From contig JAHFTD010000009.1 in NCBI GenBank assembly GCA_023269565.1, forward strand, positions 1 through 46,493: a stretch of 46,493 nucleotides of DNA. Reading direction: 5' to 3'. Below the pieces are notes generated by a model. That model made no database searches. It saw only the letters and a program-made list of their open reading frames with translations, and was not told the origin of the DNA. Shown here piece by piece: positions 19,808 to 28,349 of this stretch (positions within the stretch are counted from its first letter, which is position 1; each line of letters starts with the position of its first letter). This DNA comes from Opitutaceae bacterium. Lineage in GTDB: Bacteria > Verrucomicrobiota > Verrucomicrobiia > Opitutales > Opitutaceae. The translations under genes and the position numbers were made by a program.

Positions 19808-20937
19808 GAGAGCGGAATGCGGACGTCGGCCGTGACGCAGCCGGGCGGCTCGGCAAGCAGGCAGAGCGCGGCGTGGTCGCCGTAGAGGAGTTTGAGGCGC
19901 TCGGAGGCGTTGCGCAGACCGACGCCGGTGGAGGAACCGGCCAGCGCGGCGGAGGCGCTGAGCGGGGCGCCGAGCTCGCCGGGGTTGGCCACGCGGAAAT
20001 GGAGCATTGCCGGCTGGCCGGCCGCGGGCGCGTCGAGATGCGCCGAGATGGCGAGCTCGCCGCCGTCGCGGCGCGGGGAGATGCCGTATTTCACGGCGTT
20101 TTCCACCAGGGTCTGCAGCAGCATCGGCGGGATGGGGAGTGCGCGAACCCCGGGGGCGATGTCCCAGCGGACGCGGAGCCGGTTTTCGTGGCGGATCAGC
20201 TCGAGGGCGAGGTAATCCTCCACGATGCGCAGCTCCTCCTCCAACGGCACCGTCTCCTGCTGACCGGACTGCAGCGAGTAGCGGAGCATGTTGGCGAGGC
20301 GGGTGACGGACTCGCGCGCGCGCGGGGCGTCCTCGTCGATGAGGGCGCGCAGACTGTTGAGGGAGTTGAAGAGGAAGTGCGGGTTGATCTGTGACTTGAG
20401 CGCACGAAGCTCGGCCTCTTTGACACTGTCGGCCAGCCGCAGCCGTTCGATTTCGGAGCGGTTCAGGCGATCAAAAAGGTGGTAGAAAAAATACAGGCAC
20501 AGCCAGCCGATTAGCAGCGTGATACCGTTGATGAAGCTGAAGGTCATCATCAGCCACGGCGGGTATTTGCTCAACCAGGGGCAACGCAGCAGACCGTAGA
20601 CGCAGCCGTAGCCAAGGGCGGTCCAGAGGAACGACTGCACCGTCGCGAGGCCGATGACCCGGGGCACGAGGGTGCGCCATCCCAGCTGCTTCCAGCCCCA
20701 GCGCGTCATGAAGGGTCGGGCATAGTGCGTGAGCAGCAGCCCGATCAGCATCACCATGACAATAATCGCGGCACTCGTGGTCTTGTCCCGTGGCGCCTCC
20801 TTGCTGTCGACGAAAGGCAGGAAGGCGATCTGCACCAGCAGGAACACTGACCATCCGCCCATCTGGCAGATCACATAAAGCCGCTCTTTGGCGCGGGCTA
20901 GCTTGGCGGCGGTGTCCTGCCCTCTGCGGTTCGGCAT
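19804..20937 (-). CDS. LytS/YehU-type sensor histidine kinase
   Basis: This 377-residue kinase has four predicted helices (about residues 22-43, 54-72, 91-117 and 128-152). A short linker follows, then a His_kinase domain with phosphoacceptor His187 in KSQINPHFLFNSLNSLRAL. The HATPase domain has PPMLLQTLVENAVKYGI (N-box) and a G-box near GVGLRNASERL. No separate extracellular sensor domain is visible, so the signal may be sensed in the membrane. The start MPNRRGQDTA at 20937 is chosen; two upstream ATGs would add Arg/Pro-rich leaders. Confidence 0.92.
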   Translation of the reverse strand: MPNRRGQDTAAKLARAKERLYVICQMGGWSVFLLVQIAFLPFVDSKEAPRDKTTSAAIIVMVMLIGLLLTHYARPFMTRWGWKQLGWRTLVPRVIGLATVQSFLWTALGYGCVYGLLRCPWLSKYPPWLMMTFSFINGITLLIGWLCLYFFYHLFDRLNRSEIERLRLADSVKEAELRALKSQINPHFLFNSLNSLRALIDEDAPRARESVTRLANMLRYSLQSGQQETVPLEEELRIVEDYLALELIRHENRLRVRWDIAPGVRALPIPPMLLQTLVENAVKYGISPRRDGGELAISAHLDAPAAGQPAMLHFRVANPGELGAPLSASAALAGSSTGVGLRNASERLKLLYGDHAALCLLAEPPGCVTADVRIPLS

Positions 20938-21179
20938 GGTGGAGCGAACCACAGCCGGGTGGCCGGCGGCAAGCCCGGCGGGCGCCCGGAGGCTGGCTGA
21001 GGGAGGAGGCATGGCGGCAATCTGCCGGCCCCGAGCGCGCGTGGCGCGTCTTTTCTGGACGAACGGCCCAGCGACGGGATGAGTGGGGTGGCCGGCGCCA
21101 AGGTGACGGGAATAAAATTTCCGCGGCGCGAGAAAATTTGGCCTGCATTGCGCCATTCCTCCCCTACACTGCCCGCCTT

Positions 21180-22136
21180 GTGAAACCCCGCGTCGTCGTC
21201 GTCGGCAGCTTTGTGCAGGATCTCGCGTTCTTCGCCAAAGACTTTCCCCGGCCCGGCGAGACGGTCGCCGGCGACTTCCGCACCGGCCCCGGCGGCAAGG
21301 GCTTCAACCAGGCCGTCGCCGCCACGCGCGCGGGCGCCGCCACCTTGTTCATCGGCGCCGTCGGTCACGATGCTTTTGGTGCGGGCGCACGCAAATTCGC
21401 GCACGAAGCCGGCATCAGCACACACTTTGTCGAAAAGAAAAAGGAGGCGACTGGCGCCGCCGTCATCTCGATCAACTCCGCCGGCCAGAACCAGATCATC
21501 GTTTCGCTCGGCGCCAACCTCGCCCTCCACCGGCAGGATATCCCGACCGAACCGCTGCAATCGGCACAGGTGGTGGTCTGCCAGGGCGAGTCCGATTTCC
21601 GCACCGTCGCCCACGTGCTCAAGACCGCGCGCCGCGCCGGAGCCATCACCGTGCTCAACCCCGCGCCCATGCGCGACGATTTCGACCCCACCCTGCTCGT
21701 CCACACCGAGGTGCTGGTGCCCAACGAGACCGAGTTCGCCGTCCTCGCAAACCGCCTGCCGCGAACGGGCGTCCGCGGGTTTACCCGCGAAAAGCTGCTC
21801 CGCCTCTCTTCCGATCGGCTGCATGCGCTCTGCCGCAGCTTCGACGTGCCCGTCGTCATCGTCACGCTCGGCGACCGCGGCTGCTTCGTCTCCCAGCCCG
21901 ACGTCTACCTGCGAGTCAACGCCCACGACGTCGAAGCCGTGGACACCACCGGAGCGGGCGATGCTTTCGTTGGCGGCTTCGCTGCGGGACTGGTGAAGTT
22001 CGGCCGGAACGTCTTCGAGGCCGCGCACTTTGCCAACGCCGTCGCCGCACTCTCCGTCACGCAGCCCGGCACCGCGCTGGCCATGCCCACCGCGCGCGAG
22101 ATCGCGCGCTTCCTGCGCAAGCGCGACCATGCCTGA
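21180..22136 (+). CDS. PfkB-family carbohydrate kinase, ribokinase-like
   Basis: This 318-residue protein starts at GTG 21180 (VKPRVVVVGSFVQDLAFF). PfkB signature 1 is GPGGKGFNQAVAATRAGA, and signature 2 is DTTGAGDAFVGGF with the catalytic Asp in GAGD. NPAPMRDD and VPNETEFAVL are ribokinase-like. The family phosphorylates a sugar hydroxyl with ATP; ribose is a reasonable guess but the substrate is open. An insert around PRTGVRGFTREKLLRLSSD is longer than in E. coli RbsK. The 3' end overlaps the next gene by eight bases, suggesting coupling. Confidence 0.88.
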   Translation: MKPRVVVVGSFVQDLAFFAKDFPRPGETVAGDFRTGPGGKGFNQAVAATRAGAATLFIGAVGHDAFGAGARKFAHEAGISTHFVEKKKEATGAAVISINSAGQNQIIVSLGANLALHRQDIPTEPLQSAQVVVCQGESDFRTVAHVLKTARRAGAITVLNPAPMRDDFDPTLLVHTEVLVPNETEFAVLANRLPRTGVRGFTREKLLRLSSDRLHALCRSFDVPVVIVTLGDRGCFVSQPDVYLRVNAHDVEAVDTTGAGDAFVGGFAAGLVKFGRNVFEAAHFANAVAALSVTQPGTALAMPTAREIARFLRKRDHA

Positions 22137-22629
22137 GAGCGCCAGGTTCCGCGCCAAACTCTACCGCGTCACCCAGGTCCGCTGGGCCGACGTGCCGAAG
22201 TCCGCAGTGGCCGGGTTGAAATTGCCCCCCGCCGCCATGCAGGGCGCCGCGCGCGGCTGGAACGCTCTTCTCCGCTTCAACGGCGACCTCGACCGCGTGA
22301 CGCTGCTCCCGGGCAAACGCGGCTATTGCAAGCTGGCGATCAAGGTCGAGCTGCTTCGCGCCGCCGGCGTCGACGCGGGCGATACCATTGAGTTCACGCT
22401 CGAACCCGACACCGCCTCGCGCGAACCCGAGCTGCCCGAGGAGATGCGCAAGGCCTTCCAAGCCCGGCCGCCGCTCGGGGAATGCTGGCGGAAAGAAAGC
22501 CTCGCCAACCGCCGCCAGGTCGTGCGCTACATCCTGCAGGCGAAAAACCCCGAGGTGCAGGTCAAGCGCACGTGGATCTTCATCGAGCGCCTCGCTGAGA
22601 CCGGCGGCCTGAAGCACCCCGACTACTGA
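22129..22629 (+). CDS. DUF1905 / YdeI-type protein
   Basis: A 166-residue soluble protein. The N-terminal half looks like DUF1905: FRAKLYRVTQVRWADVPKS, then GWNALLRFNGD and LPGKRGYCKLAIKVELLRA, then DAGDTIEFTLEPD. The C-terminal part (about 105-165) looks like the bacteriocin-protection YdeI/OmpD-associated helical motif: PEEMRKAFQ, then RRQVVRYILQAKNPEVQVKR, then RLAETGG. The function is not known. The start at ATG 22129 overlaps the kinase stop; the longer frame lies inside the kinase gene. Confidence 0.82.
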   Translation: MPESARFRAKLYRVTQVRWADVPKSAVAGLKLPPAAMQGAARGWNALLRFNGDLDRVTLLPGKRGYCKLAIKVELLRAAGVDAGDTIEFTLEPDTASREPELPEEMRKAFQARPPLGECWRKESLANRRQVVRYILQAKNPEVQVKRTWIFIERLAETGGLKHPDY

Positions 22630-22834
22630 ACTGCGCACCGGCACGCTGAAGCCGCCCAGAATCGGCGGCGGGCCAGCAAGGCTTCATCCGGCACGCCGGC
22701 GCCATCGCCATTGACCACCCCCACCTGCCACCGCTGGACAAAATCTCCGGGCGCACCGGCAACTTCCATCCCCCGGCCCGGCCGCTGCTGCAGCTAGACC
22801 TCCGCCTCGCCGGCCGGTCGCTGCCAGCCGACGC

Positions 22835-23242
22835 TCAATTATCCGGGATAAACCCGGTGGGCGGCGGATTGCGGAACTTTCCGGCGAAGAACGGCACAAA
22901 CTGCGCCAGCCCGAGCACGCCGAGCAGGAACAGGTCGTCGCGATACGGGCCGCCGAGGAAGATGCCGAGCAACCCGCAACCTTCCGCCAGTGCCAGTCCG
23001 ACGATGAACATCACGAACGCCCTCTGCCTGTCCGTGTAGCGCGGCAGCACGAGCCAGCGGATAACGATACTCAGGAACAGCGGCACGAGCCCGATCAGGT
23101 TGGTCAGCGGATTGGGCGCAGTTGCCAACGGTTGCCCGCGACCGAGGATGAAATAGATCACGCAGAGCCCGCTGATCAGGCCGAACCAGATCGTCCACCA
23201 GACCATCAGCTGCGCGCGGGCACGCTGCTCCTCGGGCGTCAT
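22835..23242 (-). CDS. Hypothetical four-helix membrane protein, last gene of the deoC operon
   Basis: This 135-residue protein has hydrophobic helices LMVWWTIWFGLISGLCVIYFI, LTNLIGLVPLFLSIVIRWLV, AFVMFIVGLALAEGCGLLG and LFLLGVLGLAQFVPFF. I do not recognise a family. It begins only two bases after the stop of the inactive ALDH gene and thus probably belongs to the same transcript. A short GRG and a Pro-rich tail (NPPPTGFIPDN) are the only polar features of note. Confidence 0.75.
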   Translation of the reverse strand: MTPEEQRARAQLMVWWTIWFGLISGLCVIYFILGRGQPLATAPNPLTNLIGLVPLFLSIVIRWLVLPRYTDRQRAFVMFIVGLALAEGCGLLGIFLGGPYRDDLFLLGVLGLAQFVPFFAGKFRNPPPTGFIPDN

Positions 23243-23244
23243 GC

Positions 23245-24126
23245 TCAGGCACCGATGGGGTGCCAGGTGGTCTTGAACTCCACGAAGTCGCGGATCGCGT
23301 AGAGGCTCTGCGCTTTGTCGGAGAACCAGTCAACGGGTTCCTCGGCCTTAGAGAGTTTTACCCGCTTCACGCTCTCGGCGGCGCCGAGCTTGAGCGCCTT
23401 GCGCTCGTCGGCATTGGCGACCCCGGACAGGGCGCGCAGGTGCGTGTGCGTGGCAAAGGTCGGCACGAGTTCCTTGCGGAAACCGGTGAGCAAGTTGACG
23501 ACGCCGCCGGGCAGGTCGCTGGTGGCGAGCATCTCGCCGAGCACGATGGCGGGCCAGGGCCGCGCGGTGGACGCGAGCGCCACGACGGGGTTGCCGCTGG
23601 TGATGGCGGGCGCAAGCAGCGAGACGAGCGCCAGCAGCGGGGCCTCCTCGGGCGCGAGGACGCCAACGATGCCGGTGGGTTCGGTGACGGTGAAGTTGAA
23701 GTGCGGCGAGGCGACGGGGTTCACGTTGCCCAGCACCTGCTCGTATTTGTCGGCCCAACCGGCGTAATGGATGAGGCGGTCGACGGTGGCGGCGATCTCC
23801 CTCGCGGCAGCGGCCCGGCTGGCACCGCCGACCATGAGCGCGTCGGCCAGGTCGGCCTTGCGCGCCTCGATCATTTCGCCGAGCCGGTAGATGATCTGGC
23901 CGCGGTTGTAGGCCGTGCGCCTGGCCCAGCCGGGGCCGGCCTTGGCGGCGGCCTCGACGGCGTTGCGCAGGTCCTTGCGCGTGCACTGCGGGATGTTGGC
24001 GAAGAAATTCCCCGTGGCGTCCTTGAGCGGGTAGGTGCGGCCGCTCTCGGAGCGGATGAACGCGCCGCCGACGTAGACTTTGGGGGTTTTGGTGATGGGA
24101 AGGCGGGACATGGGAAGGAAACTCAA
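23245..24126 (-). CDS. Catalytically inactive, half-length aldehyde dehydrogenase homologue
   Basis: This 293-residue protein is clearly ALDH-like: YVGGAFIRSESGRTYPL, then RKDLRNAVEAAAKAGPGWA, then GWADKYEQVLGNVNPVASPH, then TEPTGIVGVLAPEEAPLLAL and LPGGVVNLLTGF. It is about 200 residues shorter than an active ALDH. The oxyanion Asn motif PWNFP is replaced by APEEAP. The ELGGK glutamate is absent, and the chain ends before the catalytic Cys. The remaining part, a likely NAD-fold and oligomer surface, is well kept. The second half of ALDH16 proteins is inactive in a similar way. It overlaps the POT gene by four bases. Confidence 0.85.
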   Translation of the reverse strand: MSFLPMSRLPITKTPKVYVGGAFIRSESGRTYPLKDATGNFFANIPQCTRKDLRNAVEAAAKAGPGWARRTAYNRGQIIYRLGEMIEARKADLADALMVGGASRAAAAREIAATVDRLIHYAGWADKYEQVLGNVNPVASPHFNFTVTEPTGIVGVLAPEEAPLLALVSLLAPAITSGNPVVALASTARPWPAIVLGEMLATSDLPGGVVNLLTGFRKELVPTFATHTHLRALSGVANADERKALKLGAAESVKRVKLSKAEEPVDWFSDKAQSLYAIRDFVEFKTTWHPIGA

Positions 24127-25472
24127 ACCGCAGGGGCGTCATCCTGGAGGTAGTTGACCTCCTTGTAGCGGATGGCGACGAAGCAGAAGACGATCGCCGC
24201 GCCCATGGAGAGCAGCGCGAAGAAGTTGTAGTAGGCCGCGCCCTGCAGCTTCACGGTGCCGTCGGGGTTGGCGATGAAGTAGTGGACGAAGGCGGTGAAG
24301 AAATTACCGGCGGATACCGAGAGCAGGTAGAGCGCCTGCACGACGGCCTTGAGGTGCTTCGGCGCCTGTGTGTAGGCGAATTCGAGCGCAGTGATCGAAG
24401 TCATCACCTCGCCGGCGGAAAGCAGTGCATAGGCGGGGAGCTGCCAGCCGATGTTGAGCTTCACGCCGCCGTTGAGCTTCGTCTCGATCCACGCGCTGAT
24501 GAGGAACGATACGCCGATGGTGAAGATGCCGAGGCCGATTTTGCGCAGCGGCGTCAGTTTCCAGACGGAGTTGAGCAGCGGGTAGATAACGTATTGGAAC
24601 AGCGGGATGAACGCCAGGATCATGATCGCGTTGACGGCCTGCAGCTGGGACGAGAGCAACTCGAATCCGAACATGTGCCGCTCCATTTTCTCGGCCTGCA
24701 GCACCCACTCGCCGCCGCTCTGATCCCACAGCGACCAGAACACGGCGACAAAGGCGAAGAGGATGGCGAGCCGGCCGAGGGCGGAGAAGGTTTCGCGGTT
24801 GAATGTCGCGTCAATGAAGGATTTCCCCTTCGGCGGCACGTGCACGAACTTGTAGCGGCCCGACCAGAACACGACCGTGGCGAGCAGCATCAGCGCGGCG
24901 GGCACACCGAAGGCGACCCGCGGGCCGAACTTGTCGAGCAGCACCGGCGTGAGCGAGATGGAGAAGAACGAACCGAAGTTGACGGCAAAGTAGAACCAGC
25001 CGAACGCGCGCGACACGAGGTGTCGATTGGTCGCACCGAACTGGTCGCCGACGTTGGAGGAGACGCACGGCTTGATGCCGCCCGCGCCGAGGGCGATCAG
25101 GCCGAGGCCGAGCATGAGGCCGAGACGGGTGTCATCGCCGGCCAGCGCGATGCAACCGATGCAGTAGACGAGCGAGAGCCAGAACACAGTCTTGAACTTG
25201 CCCCAGAAGACGTCGGCGAGAAATGCGCCCATCATCGGGAAAAAATAATTCGACCCGACGAAAACGTGATACCAGCCGTTGGCCTCGTTCTCGTTCATCG
25301 GCGCAAGCGCGCCGGCGCGGTTGCGCAGATACTGCGTCATGTAGACGACGAGGATCGCACGCAGGCCGTAGAAGCAGAACCGCTCGGCGGCCTCGTTGCC
25401 AATGATATAGGGGATGCCCGGGGGCATCGTGTTCATTTTGAGCGGGGCGGTGAGGTATTTGGGATCAGCCAT
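24123..25472 (-). CDS. POT/PTR2-family proton-coupled peptide transporter
   Basis: A 449-residue MFS protein with 12 or more helices. The hallmark ExxER motif is present as E27-A-A-E30-R31 in NEAAERFCFYG. The PTR2-like segments GLGLIALGAGGIKPCVSSNVG, with FGWFYFAVNFGSFF and FWSLWDQSGGEW, are also seen. POT transporters take up di- and tripeptides with protons; some members move other substrates. The gene sits between the active and the inactive ALDH genes and overlaps the latter by four bases, an unusual place for a peptide transporter. Confidence 0.93.
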   Translation of the reverse strand: MADPKYLTAPLKMNTMPPGIPYIIGNEAAERFCFYGLRAILVVYMTQYLRNRAGALAPMNENEANGWYHVFVGSNYFFPMMGAFLADVFWGKFKTVFWLSLVYCIGCIALAGDDTRLGLMLGLGLIALGAGGIKPCVSSNVGDQFGATNRHLVSRAFGWFYFAVNFGSFFSISLTPVLLDKFGPRVAFGVPAALMLLATVVFWSGRYKFVHVPPKGKSFIDATFNRETFSALGRLAILFAFVAVFWSLWDQSGGEWVLQAEKMERHMFGFELLSSQLQAVNAIMILAFIPLFQYVIYPLLNSVWKLTPLRKIGLGIFTIGVSFLISAWIETKLNGGVKLNIGWQLPAYALLSAGEVMTSITALEFAYTQAPKHLKAVVQALYLLSVSAGNFFTAFVHYFIANPDGTVKLQGAAYYNFFALLSMGAAIVFCFVAIRYKEVNYLQDDAPAV

Positions 25473-25496
25473 GGGGATGATTTTTCGGAGAGAAAA

Positions 25497-27011
25497 TCAG
25501 ACGAGCTGGCAGTAATCGAGCAGGCCCTGGCGGCCACCTTCGCGGCCGAAACCACTCTCCTTGTAGCCGCCGAACGGCGACGCGGGATCGAACTTGTTGT
25601 AGGTGTTGGCCCAGACGACGCCCGCCTTGAGCTCGGTGGACATCTTGAGGATGCGCGACCCCTTGTCGGTCCACACGCCGGCGCTGAGGCCGTAGGCGGT
25701 GTTGTTGGCTTTCTCGATGGCCTCGTCGACGGTGCGGAACGTGAGCACGCTGAGCACGGGGCCGAAGATTTCCTCGCGGGCGATGCGGTGACTCATCGAA
25801 ACCCCGGAGAAGATGGTCGGGCGGAAATAGTAGCCGCGCAGCGGGAGCTTGCAGGCGGGCTGGAACATCTCCGCGCCCTCCTTCACGCCGGAGTTCACCA
25901 ACTCGGTGATCTTGCCGAGCTGCTCCTTCGAGTTGATGGCTCCGATGTCGGTGTTCTTGTCGAGCGGGTCGCCGAGCCGGAGGACGCGGACGCGGTTTTT
26001 CAGTTTGGCGAGGAATTCCTTGGCGATGGGCTCATGCACGAGCAGGCGCGAACCGGCGCAGCAGACGTGGCCCTGGTTGAAGAAGATGCCGTTCACCACG
26101 CCTTCCACGGCCTGGTTGATGGGCGCGTCGTCGAACACGATGTTGGCCGCCTTGCCACCGAGCTCCATCGTCATCTTCTTGTCCGTGCCGGCAAGCGAGC
26201 GCATGATAATCTTGCCGACTTCGGTCGAGCCGGTGAAGGCGACCTTGGCCGCGATCGGGTGGCTCATGACCGCCGCGCCGGTGTCGCCGAAGCCGGTGAC
26301 GATGTTGACGACACCCGGCGGCAGGCCGGCGTCCTGGAAAATTTCCGCCAGCTTCAGCGCCGTGATGCTGGTCGTTTCAGCGGGTTTGATGACGATGCAG
26401 TTGCCCATCGCCAGCGCGGGGGCGAGCTTCCAGGCGAGCATGAGCAGCGGAAAGTTCCACGGGATGACCTGGCCGACGACGCCGAGCGGCGCGACGCGAC
26501 GGCCGGGCGCCACGTAGTCGAGCTTGTCGGCCCAGCCGGCGTGGTAGAAAAAGTGTGCCGCGGCCATCGGCACGTCGAAGTCGCGCGACTCCTTGATGGG
26601 CTTGCCGCCGTCCATTGTCTCGGCGACGGCGAACTCGCGGGCGCGGTCTTGCAGCAGGCGGGCGATGCGGTAGATGTATTTGGCGCGCTCCTTGCCGGGC
26701 ATCCGGCCCCACACGGTGTCGAAGGCCTTGCGCGCGGCCTGGTAGGCGGCATCGACATCGGCGGCGCCGGCGTGCGCGATCTCAGCGAGCTTCTGCTCGT
26801 TGGCCGGGTTGATGGAGTCGAAATATTTTCCGCTTTGCGGCGCGATGAATCGGCCGCCGATGAACAGATCGTAACGGGCCTTCAGTTTCGGGTCGGCCGT
26901 CTCGGGAGCGGGATCGAACTCCCAGAGGTCGCCGAAGATGAGCTCGGGCAGCGGGCGGCCGTGGTGGCGGGAGGTCGGGCGGGTGGGTTTCTTCTCGGTG
27001 AGCGTGGGCAT
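25497..27011 (-). CDS. Aldehyde dehydrogenase (active, full length)
   Basis: This 504-residue NAD(P)-dependent aldehyde dehydrogenase has all key residues: Asn186 of PWNFP, Lys209 in VIKPAE, the Rossmann FTGSTEVG, Glu283 in MELGGK and nucleophile Cys317 in NQGHVCCAGSR. EIFGPVLSVLTF and PFGGYKESGFGRE also match. The first 40 residues (EKKPTRPTSRHHGRPLP...) form an extension before the usual start of the fold; ATG 27011 is chosen because it is the first in the frame after the zinc-ribbon gene. Next to deoC it may oxidise acetaldehyde or a related deoxyribose-derived aldehyde. Confidence 0.95.
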   Translation of the reverse strand: MPTLTEKKPTRPTSRHHGRPLPELIFGDLWEFDPAPETADPKLKARYDLFIGGRFIAPQSGKYFDSINPANEQKLAEIAHAGAADVDAAYQAARKAFDTVWGRMPGKERAKYIYRIARLLQDRAREFAVAETMDGGKPIKESRDFDVPMAAAHFFYHAGWADKLDYVAPGRRVAPLGVVGQVIPWNFPLLMLAWKLAPALAMGNCIVIKPAETTSITALKLAEIFQDAGLPPGVVNIVTGFGDTGAAVMSHPIAAKVAFTGSTEVGKIIMRSLAGTDKKMTMELGGKAANIVFDDAPINQAVEGVVNGIFFNQGHVCCAGSRLLVHEPIAKEFLAKLKNRVRVLRLGDPLDKNTDIGAINSKEQLGKITELVNSGVKEGAEMFQPACKLPLRGYYFRPTIFSGVSMSHRIAREEIFGPVLSVLTFRTVDEAIEKANNTAYGLSAGVWTDKGSRILKMSTELKAGVVWANTYNKFDPASPFGGYKESGFGREGGRQGLLDYCQLV

Positions 27012-27031
27012 GGCGGGAATCGGTTGAGGCG

Positions 27032-27295
27032 TTAGCGGGCGGCGGACCAGCGTTCGAGCCTGGGGATGCCGCGGGTGAAGAAACCGGTGAGGAATTTCGG
27101 AAACCCTATCCCGATCATCTTGTCGCGCACACGTTCCTGCATCTGTGCAGCGGTGAGGTCGGGCAGGGTGAACCTGCCGCCGATGTAGCAGTGACTGCAG
27201 AATTTCGCACTGCGGTTTAGATCCGCTTCGGTCCCGCGATCCTCGGCGCGCTTCATCGGCATGCCGCAACTCTGGCAGTTCCTATAGGTTTTCAT
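27032..27295 (-). CDS. Small zinc-ribbon protein
   Basis: This 87-residue protein begins MKTYRNCQSCGMPMKRAED, with one CxxC pair, followed by the second pair FCSHCYIGGRF. Together they make a four-Cys zinc ribbon. The region from LPDLTAAQMQERVRDKMIG to the end is helical with a RGIPRLERW tail. It belongs to the small zinc-ribbon family seen in many bacteria; no function is settled. The ATG at 27295 gives a clean start; the track back to 27331 would overlap deoC's end. It sits between deoC and the ALDH with 13- and 20-base gaps. Confidence 0.85.
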   Translation of the reverse strand: MKTYRNCQSCGMPMKRAEDRGTEADLNRSAKFCSHCYIGGRFTLPDLTAAQMQERVRDKMIGIGFPKFLTGFFTRGIPRLERWSAAR

Positions 27296-27308
27296 GTCGT
27301 GGCAGTGC

Positions 27309-28247
27309 TCAATAGCTTTCCGCGGCCTCACTAAAGTAATAGGGGGCTTGGTAGGCGCCGCTCTTCTCCTTCTCGATCTGGCGAAGCAGGTCGTTGAGGA
27401 GCGAGGAGGCGCCGAAGCGGTAACGGGTGTTGTTAAGCCAGTCGTCGCCGAGCGTCTCCTTCACGGCGATGAGGAATTGCAGCGCCTGCTTGGCCGTGCG
27501 GATGCCGCCGGCGGGCTTCAGCGCGATGGGCGTGCCGGTGTCGAGGTAGAAGTCGCGGATGGCCTCGAGCATCACCTGGTTGTTGCCGAGGGTGGCATTG
27601 AGCGTGGTCTTGCCCGTGCTGGTCTTGATGAAATCGCCGGACTGCAGCATGCGCATGGCGAGGAAGGACGCCGCGCGGATGTTGTCGTAGGTCTCGAGCT
27701 CGCTGACCTCGAGGATGACCTTGAGCGTGGTGGCGCCGCAAGCGTCGCGCACGGCGGCGATTTCGTCCTGCGCCAACTGAAACTCGCCCGCGAGGAACGC
27801 GCCGCGGTTGATGACCATGTCGATCTCGTCGGCGCCGTCGGCCACGGCGGCCTTGACCTCGGCGAGTCGCGTGCGGAGCGGCGCCTGGCCGGCCGGAAAG
27901 GCGGTGGCGACCGACGCGATGCGGACGGCCGTATCCTCGCCGAGCGCGCGCCGGGCGTGCCTGACCATGGAAGGATAGACGCAGACGGCGGCGACTTGCG
28001 GGATGTCGAGGTCGTCGTGCGGGCGCAGGGCCTTCTGGCAGAGCGACTCGACCTTGCCGGGCGTATCCTTGCCCTCGAGCGTGGTGAGGTCGACCATCGT
28101 GACGGCCAGCTTGAGGCCCCAGACCTTCGAGCCTTTCTTGATGCTGCGGGTGGCGAACTTCGCCACGCGCTCTTCCATGCCCACGTAATCGACCGTGCCG
28201 ATTTCGCTGAACAAACGCCGAAAAGCGGCTTGTCCTGAGAATGCCAT
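27309..28247 (-). CDS. deoC: Deoxyribose-phosphate aldolase
   Basis: This 312-residue class I aldolase splits 2-deoxyribose-5-phosphate into glyceraldehyde-3-phosphate and acetaldehyde. The Schiff-base lysine is Lys208 in SGDFIKTSTGK. The second active-site lysine is Lys244 in ALKPAGGIRT, and Asp143 lies in DEIDMVINRGA. VILEVSEL and VAAVCVYPSM also fit. The protein has an N-terminal extension of about 40 residues relative to E. coli DeoC, as in longer bacterial homologues. It is the first gene of the six-gene minus-strand operon and 102 bases from the divergent yciA. Confidence 0.95.
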   Translation of the reverse strand: MAFSGQAAFRRLFSEIGTVDYVGMEERVAKFATRSIKKGSKVWGLKLAVTMVDLTTLEGKDTPGKVESLCQKALRPHDDLDIPQVAAVCVYPSMVRHARRALGEDTAVRIASVATAFPAGQAPLRTRLAEVKAAVADGADEIDMVINRGAFLAGEFQLAQDEIAAVRDACGATTLKVILEVSELETYDNIRAASFLAMRMLQSGDFIKTSTGKTTLNATLGNNQVMLEAIRDFYLDTGTPIALKPAGGIRTAKQALQFLIAVKETLGDDWLNNTRYRFGASSLLNDLLRQIEKEKSGAYQAPYYFSEAAESY

Positions 28248-28349
28248 GAGGGCGGGACTATCCCGGCAATCAGCCCCGAAAACAATGTCAAAGTCGGCAG
28301 GGCGCGCCGCGCTTGCCTCCGGGCGCCCGGGCTCTAGCCTGCACCTGCC

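Noticed and set aside
22630-22834. Short minus frame (about 48 codons from 22769) between the YdeI gene and the membrane protein gene
   Set aside because: MEVAGAPGDFVQRWQVG looks faintly protein-like, but it has no family, no ribosome site and no supporting neighbour.
24282-27035. 917-codon open frame on the plus strand
   Set aside because: It lies antisense to the POT and ALDH genes, and its protein is a low-complexity Asp/Glu/Gly/His/Arg mix with no domain. It arises from high GC at the third codon position.
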